A stretch of DNA of 5,272 nucleotides from an uncultured Clostridia bacterium (GTDB lineage: Bacteria; Bacillota; Clostridia; Oscillospirales; Acutalibacteraceae). Below are positions 1 through 5,272 of the stretch, one piece after another. Position numbers and translations under genes: made by a program. Location of the stretch: assembly GCA_946004305.1 (NCBI GenBank), contig CAMFZJ010000091.1, forward strand, positions 1 to 5,272. Reading direction: 5' to 3'. Each line of letters begins with the position of its first letter. Position 1 is the stretch's first letter. The notes under the pieces are model-generated. The model searched no databases, had not been told where the DNA came from, and worked only from the letters and a program-made list of their open reading frames with translations.

Positions 1-46
1 TACACAAGGAGTATCGTCGGCAGCGTCAGATGTGTATAAGAGACAG
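1..46 (+). other. Untrimmed Illumina Nextera i5 adapter (synthetic)
   Basis: This is synthetic library sequence, not genome. Bases 1-5 (TACAC) match the end of the P5 flow-cell oligo. Bases 6-13 (AAGGAGTA) match a standard Nextera i5 index, S507 as I remember it. Bases 14-27 (TCGTCGGCAGCGTC) are the Nextera read-1 primer site, and bases 28-46 (AGATGTGTATAAGAGACAG) are the 19-base Tn5 mosaic end. The order and lengths of the four parts are exactly those of a tagmentation library end. Genomic sequence therefore begins at base 47, and whatever lies to the left in the chromosome is missing. Confidence 0.98.
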
Positions 47-92
47 AGTGCATATATAGTGCCGGTGAACATTGTGCAATATCACCTTGGAA

Positions 93-188
93 TTAGTAAT
101 CCTGAATTTTGGGCAGTTTTGGAATTTTGAAAATTTTTCTTAAAAAGAATGATATGAACTTTGGATTTTCAATAAGTACTACTTTCAT
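93..188 (-). CDS. Small basic protein, 31 aa, function unknown
   Basis: This short frame starts with ATG at 188-186 and stops with TAA at 95-93. It begins MKVVLIENPKFISFFL and continues with a basic, amphipathic stretch containing RKIFK and PKLPKI, ending in QDY. There is no signal peptide and no recognisable domain. Its reality is supported by a perfect AGGAGG ribosome binding site (minus strand, within 200-194) at good spacing, and by its start lying only two bases after the stop of the upstream small gene. The pattern MKVV-x(3)-PKF-x(3)-LR-x-IF resembles tiny hypothetical proteins I have seen in clostridial genomes, but that is recollection and not a search. The hydrophobic, lysine-rich helix suggests a membrane-surface peptide or a partner of the upstream membrane protein; this is inference. 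Confidence 0.72.
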   Translation of the reverse strand: MKVVLIENPKFISFFLRKIFKIPKLPKIQDY

Positions 189-190
189 AA

Positions 191-334
191 TTACCTCCTG
201 CGACAAGATATGGAAACAACAATGACGGTGATTGATGATATTACCAACACCCAATGTATGGGCAGTACTGAAGCTACAAACATACCTATTCCGAAGGCAA
301 GTGCTGTGGTAGCTGATTTTCTATGACAATTCAT
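191..334 (-). CDS. Small hydrophobic membrane protein, 47 aa, function unknown
   Basis: The frame starts with ATG at 334-332 and stops with TAA at 193-191. An in-frame TAA lies directly before the ATG, so this is the first possible start, and AAGGGTGAT (346-338, minus strand) provides a ribosome binding site. The protein has a short basic N-terminus (MNCHRKS), a hydrophobic stretch at about residues 8-43 and a basic end (CRRR). The hydrophobic part is broken near its middle by LPIHW, so it could be one long helix or a two-helix hairpin in the membrane. Cysteines at residues 3 and 44 flank it. It is the first gene of a two-gene unit with the 31-residue protein and is divergent from the phosphate transporter. 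I do not recognise a named family. Clostridial genomes contain similar small proteins with basic ends, as far as I recall. Confidence 0.72.
   Translation of the reverse strand: MNCHRKSATTALAFGIGMFVASVLPIHWVLVISSITVIVVSISCRRR
194..200 (-). promoter_or_regulatory. RBS of the 31-aa gene inside the upstream gene
   Basis: AGGAGG is formed by the last two sense codons (Arg-Arg, AGG AGG) of the 47-residue protein, just before its TAA. The ATG of the next gene follows that stop after two bases. This arrangement suggests translational coupling of the two small proteins and fixes the start of the second one. Confidence 0.75.
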
Positions 335-350
335 TTAATCACCCTTTATT

Positions 351-379
351 ATTATATCTCTGTTTATAAATGTTGTTAC
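351..379 (-). promoter_or_regulatory. Possible promoter of the two small minus-strand genes
   Basis: On the minus strand a perfect -10 box TATAAT (356-351) lies 17 bases downstream of GTAACA (379-374), which matches 4 of 6 bases of the -35 consensus. Transcription would begin near 344, leaving a leader of only about 10 bases that would cut into the ribosome binding site. A second TATAAT at 392-387 would give a longer leader but has a poor -35 box. The region is AT-rich, so chance matches are likely. Confidence 0.38.
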
Positions 380-404
380 AAAAATAATTATATTTAGTAA
401 TAAT
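375..404 (+). promoter_or_regulatory. Possible promoter of the Na+/phosphate transporter gene
   Basis: GTTACA (375-380) and AATAAT (399-404) are separated by 18 bases and match the -35 and -10 consensus at 4 and 5 of 6 positions. Transcription would start near 411, followed by the ribosome binding site GGAGGG (422-427) and the ATG at 433. The -35 element overlaps the one proposed for the divergent small genes. No Pho-type repeat array is evident. Confidence 0.33.
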
Positions 405-432
405 TTTGATAAAATAAAAGCGGAGGGATTAT

Positions 433-2178
433 ATGGATATATTCTCTATACTTAGTTTACTTGGAGGACTTGCCCTGTTTTTATTTGGTATGCACACTAT
501 GGGCAAAAGCCTTGAAAAATCAGCAGGCAATAAAATGGAAAGCATACTTGAGAAAATAACTAACAATACTTTAAAGGGGTTGCTGTTAGGAGCCGGTGTT
601 ACTGCTATAATCCAAAGCTCTACTGCTACTACCGTTATGGTGGTTGGTTTTGTTAATTCCGGCATTATGAAGTTAAGACAGGCAGTTGGGGTTATAATGG
701 GTGCAAACTTAGGCACTACTATTACTTCGTGGATATTAAGCCTTACGGGGATTGAGAGCAGTAACACTTTTATGAAGCTGTTAAAGCCTGCAAGCTTCTC
801 CCCTGTTTTCGCTATTGTGGGTATTATAATGCTGATGTTTTTTAAAGACAGCAAAAGGCAGAATATAGGCTCTATTCTCATTGGGTTTGGAATACTAATG
901 ACGGGTATGGATACTATGAGCAAGGCTTGTGAGCCTTTGGCTCATGTTCCTGAATTTGGAAAAGTACTTACTATGTTTCAAAATCCAATATTAGGTATAT
1001 TGGCAGGTGCAGTATTAACGGCAATTGTACAAAGCTCATCCGCCTCTGTAGGAATTTTGCAAGCACTTACGGTTACGGGTAGTATAAGCTTTTCTGTTGC
1101 CATACCTATTGTAATGGGACAAAATATCGGCACCTGTATTACTGCACTTATTTCAACTATTGGTGCTAACAAAAATGCTAAGCGTGCAGGATTTATTCAT
1201 CTGTATTTTAATATTATTGGAGCGGTAATACTTTATTTAGTATATTTAGTCATAAACTCTGTATGGGGTTTTGGCTTTAGTGAAAAAATAATTAACCCGG
1301 GGGACGTTGCAATTATCCACACAGTATTCAATCTGCTGTCTACAATGATTTTACTTCCCTTTGCAGGTCTATTGGAAAAGCTTGCTATAGTTACTATTAA
1401 AGACAAAAGTCAGGATAAGCCACAACCGTTTATTGATGAAAGATTCTTACAGACTCCTGCTGTTGCAGTAAGTCAATGTAAAAAAATTGCAAATGAGATG
1501 GCTGACATATCAAAGGATATGTTAATTGAGGCTCTTGGTTTGATTGAAAAATATGATGAAAAAACAGCAGATGATATACTAAATAAGGAAAAACTTGTTG
1601 ACAGTTATGAGGACAAGCTGGGTACTTATCTTGTTAAGCTTTCGGGGAAAAATATGAACGGAAGTGATAACAGGGAAGTTTCAAGGCTGTTGCTTTCTAT
1701 CGGCGATTTCGAGAGAATTGCCGACCACGGAGCCAACATTGTATATTCCCTTAAAACTATGAAGGAAAAGAATATGGAATTTTCTCCTCAGGCTATTAAA
1801 GAGCTTAAGGTTGTCAGCAATAGTATTGAAGAAATAATCGGTATTACAGTTGAAGCATTTAAAACAGTAAACAGAAATATGGCATATAAGGTTGAGCCTT
1901 TGGAACAGGTTATCGAAAGGCTCTACAGCGAAATTAAGGAAAAGCATATTGAAAGGCTGAAAGCAGGTAAAAGTACAGTTGAAAGAGGTTTTGTCCATTC
2001 TGATTTACTGACAAGCTTTAAAAGAGTTGCAGACCATTGCTCAAATATTGCTGTGTATATCATTCAAATAAACAATAAATCCCTTGGCACTCACGAATAT
2101 CTAAAGGAGCTGAGAGCCAACGACATAGATTTTAAGAATGATTACAAATTTTTCAGAGAAAAGTACAGGCTTAGCTGA
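433..2178 (+). CDS. Na+/phosphate cotransporter family protein with C-terminal PhoU domain
   Basis: This is a 581-residue inner-membrane protein of the bacterial Na+/Pi cotransporter family (NptA-like, COG1283), expected to couple sodium entry to phosphate uptake or export. The membrane part spans about residues 1-322 and contains the family's inverted repeats. Each repeat has a QSS motif (QSST at 61-64; QSSSAS at 200-205) followed by a GxNxGT motif (GANLGTT at 90-96; GQNIGTC at 229-235). The cytoplasmic part, about 340-560, is a PhoU-like helical domain with two metal-site type motifs (ERIADHGANI at 427-436 and KRVADHCSNI at 530-539). The length is typical of the clostridial fused form. The start at 433 is supported by GGAGGG five bases upstream. 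No clear terminator follows. The next gene has its own promoter, so this is probably a single-gene unit. PhoU-like domains usually modulate phosphate signalling or transport; whether this one does so here is inference. Confidence 0.95.
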   Translation: MDIFSILSLLGGLALFLFGMHTMGKSLEKSAGNKMESILEKITNNTLKGLLLGAGVTAIIQSSTATTVMVVGFVNSGIMKLRQAVGVIMGANLGTTITSWILSLTGIESSNTFMKLLKPASFSPVFAIVGIIMLMFFKDSKRQNIGSILIGFGILMTGMDTMSKACEPLAHVPEFGKVLTMFQNPILGILAGAVLTAIVQSSSASVGILQALTVTGSISFSVAIPIVMGQNIGTCITALISTIGANKNAKRAGFIHLYFNIIGAVILYLVYLVINSVWGFGFSEKIINPGDVAIIHTVFNLLSTMILLPFAGLLEKLAIVTIKDKSQDKPQPFIDERFLQTPAVAVSQCKKIANEMADISKDMLIEALGLIEKYDEKTADDILNKEKLVDSYEDKLGTYLVKLSGKNMNGSDNREVSRLLLSIGDFERIADHGANIVYSLKTMKEKNMEFSPQAIKELKVVSNSIEEIIGITVEAFKTVNRNMAYKVEPLEQVIERLYSEIKEKHIERLKAGKSTVERGFVHSDLLTSFKRVADHCSNIAVYIIQINNKSLGTHEYLKELRANDIDFKNDYKFFREKYRLS

Positions 2179-2277
2179 AAGAGAATAAAAACTGCGACTT
2201 CAAAATATTTGCCTTATAACACTTCGGTAATTTTTATCATATACTTTTGGATATTATTTTTTAGAGATATATTGGGC

Positions 2278-2306
2278 TTGAAATATCTGCTGAAATTTGG
2301 TACAAT
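2278..2306 (+). promoter_or_regulatory. Sigma-A type promoter of pyrB
   Basis: TTGAAA (2278-2283) and TACAAT (2301-2306) match the consensus at 5 of 6 bases each and are spaced by an ideal 17 bases, with an extended -10 TGG directly before the -10 box. Transcription would start near 2313, giving a leader of about 20 bases with GGAG at 2319-2322 as ribosome binding site. The leader is too short for a PyrR- or UTP-dependent attenuator. Confidence 0.8.
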
Positions 2307-2331
2307 GGGTAAAATTACGGAGTGTTGAAAT

Positions 2332-3411
2332 ATGAAACAAAAACATTTAATTGACCTTGAATATATGACTAAGGATCAGCTTGAAAAAACTATTAAGCTG
2401 GCGGGAGTTATTAAGGAAAAGCCCGAAATCTACAAGCATGCTTGTGACGGGAAGATTATGGCTACTTTGTTCTATGAGCCGTCTACAAGAACTCAAATGT
2501 CTTTTCAGACTGCAATGATGAGGCTTGGGGGTAAAACTATAGGATTTGATGACCCTATGAACTCATCTGTTGCAAAAGGTGAAAACCTTAAGGATACAAT
2601 TACTGTTGTAAGCGGTTATGCTGATATTATTGCAATGCGCCACCCTGTGGAGGGGTCTGCTAAAGCAGCTTCCCACTACAGCAATGTTCCTGTTATTAAC
2701 TGTGGTGACGGCGGGCATTATCACCCTACCCAGACTTTAACCGATGTTGTTACTTTAAGCTACGAAAAAGGCAGACTTGATAACCTGAAAATCGGTTTGT
2801 GCGGTGACTTATTAAACGGCAGAACTGTTCATTCACTTATTAAAACAATGAGCAGATATGAGGGCAACAGCTTTGTTTTAATTTCTACAAAAGAATTATC
2901 TGTTCCACAGTATATTAAAGACGTAATGGACAAAGCCGGTTGTCCTTATACAGAGGTTGATAATCTTAAAGACGCAATAAGCGACCTTGACGTTCTTTAT
3001 ATGACAAGAATTCAACGTGAAAGATTTGCAAGCGAGGAAGATTATCAGAAACAAAAGGGCGTGTTTGTACTTGACAAAGACAAACTAAGCCTTGCTAAGG
3101 AAGATATGATTATTCTTCATCCTCTCCCAAGAGTTGATGAAATTGCCATTGAGGTTGACGATGACCCAAGAGCTTGTTACTTTAAACAGGCCGTCTATGG
3201 AATGTACGGCAGAATGGCATTGATTGTTCTTCTGTTAAGACAGGAGGATTCTTTCTTATTCGATACCCCTGATATTGACACAGACAAAAATCTAAAGTGT
3301 CACAATGAGAAGTGCATTACAAACGTAGAAATGGAATATTATCTGCCGAAATTCACATATGAAAAAGACGGACACGTTTTCTGCGAATATTGCGACCATA
3401 TAATTGAATAA
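2332..3411 (+). CDS. pyrB: Aspartate carbamoyltransferase catalytic chain with fused PyrI-like zinc domain
   Basis: The cytoplasmic enzyme condenses carbamoyl phosphate with aspartate to N-carbamoyl-aspartate, the first committed step of UMP synthesis. Residues 1 to about 305 align well by eye with the E. coli PyrB type. They contain the carbamoyl-phosphate loop STRT (51-54), SVAKGE (79-84, with the active-site lysine supplied to a neighbouring chain), MRHP (102-105), HPTQ (131-134), GRTVHSL (163-169), TRIQRER (225-231) and the aspartate-binding HPLPR (263-267). All expected catalytic residues appear present. Catalytic chains usually have about 305-310 residues; this one has 359. The extra tail carries Cys323, Cys328, Cys351 and Cys354 (CX4C-X22-CX2C) in a context (LKCHNEKCIT) like the zinc domain of PyrI. 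The PyrI nucleotide-binding domain is absent, and no separate pyrI follows. The gene has its own promoter and terminator. An ornithine carbamoyltransferase is unlikely given the HPLPRVDEI and MRHP motifs. Confidence 0.96.
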   Translation: MKQKHLIDLEYMTKDQLEKTIKLAGVIKEKPEIYKHACDGKIMATLFYEPSTRTQMSFQTAMMRLGGKTIGFDDPMNSSVAKGENLKDTITVVSGYADIIAMRHPVEGSAKAASHYSNVPVINCGDGGHYHPTQTLTDVVTLSYEKGRLDNLKIGLCGDLLNGRTVHSLIKTMSRYEGNSFVLISTKELSVPQYIKDVMDKAGCPYTEVDNLKDAISDLDVLYMTRIQRERFASEEDYQKQKGVFVLDKDKLSLAKEDMIILHPLPRVDEIAIEVDDDPRACYFKQAVYGMYGRMALIVLLLRQEDSFLFDTPDIDTDKNLKCHNEKCITNVEMEYYLPKFTYEKDGHVFCEYCDHIIE

Positions 3412-3425
3412 TACCATTGAACATA

Positions 3426-3460
3426 AAAACTAAGGACTGCTTTTGCAGTCCTTTTGTTTT
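3426..3460. terminator. Bidirectional rho-independent terminator between pyrB and addA
   Basis: A perfect nine-base-pair stem AAGGACTGC / GCAGTCCTT (3432-3440 with 3445-3453) closes a TTTT loop. It is followed on the plus strand by TTGTTTT and on the minus strand by TAGTTTTTA, so it has a U-rich tail in both directions. An outer AAAAC/GTTTT pairing can extend the stem across a small internal loop. It lies 15 bases after the pyrB stop and 18 bases after the addA stop, exactly where two convergent genes need termination. Confidence 0.93.
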
Positions 3461-3478
3461 GGTGGTTATGTTAGAAAT

Positions 3479-5272
3479 TCACTGGAATTTCAAGGTTTTA
3501 TTCAGGTTGAAAGAATAGATATACATTTCCTTAACCTTTAATTCTGTGCATTGTTCCATAGCTGATTTATACAGAGCAAGCTGTTTTGAATACATATCTC
3601 CTAAGACATTAATATCCTTTACCCTGTCTGTTTTATAATCAACTATTACAAGCTGATTATCTTCAACAAAGGCTAAATCTACAGCACCTTGCATTATGAT
3701 TTTTTGTTCTTTTAAAGAATTATCTATATTGCTGTCATATTCTTCACCCTTGATTTTTACAGTAAATTTATACTCTCTGAAATATTCATCAGAGTTAATA
3801 ATCCTTGTAAATAAATCTGTATGGAGAAAGTCGGAGATTTTTTCAGTATCAAGAAGTTCAAACTGCTGTTCTGATAAATAGCCCATATCAACGAGGTTTT
3901 TAGCTTCCGACAACACATCTTGTCTTGCCTTTGCAAAATCACAATACTCCATAAATCTATGGAAAGCTGTTCCTCTGTCAGTACCTTTTGCAGACTTGTC
4001 AGTCATAAAGTCAGGAGTTCTTAGAACTTTGCTGAAAACATCATTATCTCTGTGGGCAAGATCTGATGCACTTACCTTTTGTGGGAATTTTGTAAGAGCT
4101 TGGTTTTTATATATAAAGTTAATTTTCTTTTTAACCTGCTCTATAAAAACTACATCTTCTTGAATTTCTGAAGCATCCTCCCGGTCGTTTAATTCTATAT
4201 CAGAATTATGGCTTGTTGCTTCAAAATCATTTTCCTTTGTATCTATTATTTCAGTATTGTCAGACATAAGGTTAAATTCCCAAGGGGCAAGTGACTTATC
4301 AGCTTCTGTTTTGATTTGGCAGTTTATACGTTTTCTTAAATCATCGCCGGACGGATGAAGCAATAAGCAAGCTACTATCCAATCAGACATTGATTTACAA
4401 TTTTTTACAGCATATGGAGTTAATTTGTTTCCGGTTATTTTATTGCTGATTGACACAAGGTAATCATAGGGCTTTTCTTGTGCTGTGGTTACTATCAGTC
4501 TTTCCTTTGCACGGGTCATTGCTACATAAAGTATTCTCATTTCCTCGGAAATAAATGAGTTGTAAAGTGTAAGACCGGCTGACTTACGCTGGATACTATC
4601 GTACTTTAGGAAATCCTCCTTGTATCGTATGCCTACTCCCCCATCTGCCTCAAGCACTAAATCATTTGATGTATCTCTGGTATTAAAGGCTGTTCCGGTT
4701 CCGCAGATAAAGCATATTGGAAATTCCAAGCCTTTACTTGCGTGGATACTCATAACCTTAACTACATTGGTATCAATATTTCCGGAGCTTTCCAAAGCGT
4801 CTAAGTCAAGTCCTCTTTCCTGAATTTTATCAATAAAGCTGATAAATGAGGAAAGACTTTTATAGCCGTTTGCCCCGAATGTACGGGCATACTCCTGTAG
4901 AAGACTCAGATTCTGTGCAGGGTTATTATTTATTGCCATAACAACAGAATCAAAGCTTGTAAGCTGTAGAATAATTCCTATAAGTCTATCAACGGTTGTT
5001 GTTACAGAGATTTTTCTGAGTTTTGAAATAAAGTTTATAAATTCTGATGATTTTTTGCTTTTTTCACTATCCTTTAGTATTCCGTTATAGATGGGAATAT
5101 TCCTGTATTCTGCTCTGATTCTCGCCATATCATCTGCTGTAAATCCAAACATTGGACTCATTAGCACAGACAGCAAAGGTATGTCTTGAACGGGATTATC
5201 AATTACTCTGAGAAGATTCAGCATAATTTTGATTTCAAAAATATCAAAAAAGCTGTTTTTCTCTGAGGCTGT
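3479..5272 (-). CDS. addA: ATP-dependent helicase/nuclease subunit A (AddA), C-terminal half, start outside window
   Basis: AddA pairs with AddB to unwind and resect double-strand breaks until a Chi-like site, producing 3' tails for RecA; it is the Firmicute counterpart of RecBCD. The stop is TGA at 3481-3479. The frame remains open to the right edge: 16 codons lie upstream of the Met codon at 5224-5222 (reading TASEKNSFFDIFEIKI). That Met corresponds to an internal position of the family, before the conserved IDNPxQDIPL, so it is not the start. Of the usual roughly 1,200 residues, 597 are visible. Present are helicase motif V (IHASKGLEF, 4747-4721), motif VI (YVAMTRAKE, 4528-4502), an acidic variable linker near 4260-4140, and a RecB-type nuclease domain with GTAFH (about 3973-3959), GAVDLAF (about 3688-3668), the catalytic VDYKTD (about 3643-3626) and YSKQLALY (about 3592-3569). 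The ATP-binding Walker A motif and addB, if present, would lie beyond the right edge. Confidence 0.95.
   Translation of the reverse strand, partial: TASEKNSFFDIFEIKIMLNLLRVIDNPVQDIPLLSVLMSPMFGFTADDMARIRAEYRNIPIYNGILKDSEKSKKSSEFINFISKLRKISVTTTVDRLIGIILQLTSFDSVVMAINNNPAQNLSLLQEYARTFGANGYKSLSSFISFIDKIQERGLDLDALESSGNIDTNVVKVMSIHASKGLEFPICFICGTGTAFNTRDTSNDLVLEADGGVGIRYKEDFLKYDSIQRKSAGLTLYNSFISEEMRILYVAMTRAKERLIVTTAQEKPYDYLVSISNKITGNKLTPYAVKNCKSMSDWIVACLLLHPSGDDLRKRINCQIKTEADKSLAPWEFNLMSDNTEIIDTKENDFEATSHNSDIELNDREDASEIQEDVVFIEQVKKKINFIYKNQALTKFPQKVSASDLAHRDNDVFSKVLRTPDFMTDKSAKGTDRGTAFHRFMEYCDFAKARQDVLSEAKNLVDMGYLSEQQFELLDTEKISDFLHTDLFTRIINSDEYFREYKFTVKIKGEEYDSNIDNSLKEQKIIMQGAVDLAFVEDNQLVIVDYKTDRVKDINVLGDMYSKQLALYKSAMEQCTELKVKEMYIYSFNLNKTLKFQ

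Noticed and set aside
28..46. Tn5/IS50 transposon end, suggesting a mobile element insertion
   Set aside because: The mosaic end is directly preceded by the Nextera primer site, an index and the P5 tail, so it comes from library preparation and not from a natural insertion.
47..62. Direct repeat AGTGC-N6-AGTGC at the start of genomic sequence
   Set aside because: A five-base repeat is expected by chance and sits at an artificial library end.
66..88. Imperfect hairpin downstream of the 31-aa gene (GGTGA / TCACC on the minus strand)
   Set aside because: It has internal mismatches and no following U-tract, so it does not qualify as a terminator.
429..923. Long minus-strand open frame of 164 codons antisense to the transporter
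   Set aside because: It is the reverse-frame shadow of the hydrophobic transporter segments, is rich in Ile/Pro/Leu from antisense codons, and has no sensible domain.
978..1998. Further minus-strand frames (978-1172 and 1681-1998) inside the transporter gene
   Set aside because: Both lie wholly within a well-supported gene on the other strand and show no family resemblance.
2209..2230. Possible terminator after the transporter gene (TTGCC / GGTAA followed by TTTTT)
   Set aside because: The stem is only five pairs including one G-U, with a 12-base loop; it is too weak to call.
3696..4823. Short frames on either strand within addA (3696-3881, 3757-3942, 4620-4823)
   Set aside because: They overlap conserved AddA helicase and nuclease coding sequence in other frames and are explained as shadows.
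1..5272. A novel defence or mobile system
   Set aside because: All long coding sequence is accounted for by a transporter, PyrB and AddA. AddA is a normal repair enzyme here, and nothing resembles a defence island, phage module or CRISPR array.

Overview
The window looks like low-GC DNA from an anaerobic Firmicute of the class Clostridia, probably a gut-type metagenomic contig. This rests on AT-rich intergenic DNA, strong AGGAGG-type ribosome binding sites, a Na+/phosphate transporter with a C-terminal PhoU region, and an AddA-type recombination nuclease. The genus cannot be named from the sequence alone. Bases 1-46 are not genomic. They are an untrimmed Illumina Nextera i5 adapter (end of P5, an 8-base index, the read-1 primer site and the Tn5 mosaic end), so natural sequence starts at base 47 and the left edge is the end of a library molecule.

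From left to right, bases 93-334 hold two very small, tightly coupled minus-strand genes: a 47-residue hydrophobic protein and a 31-residue basic protein. The second gene's ribosome binding site lies inside the last codons of the first. A 98-base divergent promoter region (335-432) separates them from a plus-strand gene for a Na+/phosphate cotransporter with a fused PhoU-like domain (433-2178). After a 153-base gap carrying a good sigma-A type promoter comes a plus-strand pyrB (2332-3411). Its product is an aspartate carbamoyltransferase catalytic chain with an extra C-terminal four-cysteine module resembling the zinc domain of PyrI. A strong hairpin at 3426-3460 can terminate transcription in both directions and separates pyrB from the convergent minus-strand addA. 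The addA reading frame runs off the right edge of the window, so only the C-terminal half of AddA is present.

The three large genes belong to unrelated housekeeping processes: phosphate uptake, pyrimidine synthesis, and double-strand break repair. They appear to be separate transcription units. I see no defence system, mobile element, CRISPR array or RNA gene. The two points most worth following up are the PyrB fused to a PyrI-like zinc module without the nucleotide-binding allosteric domain, and the pair of small coupled genes beside the phosphate transporter.
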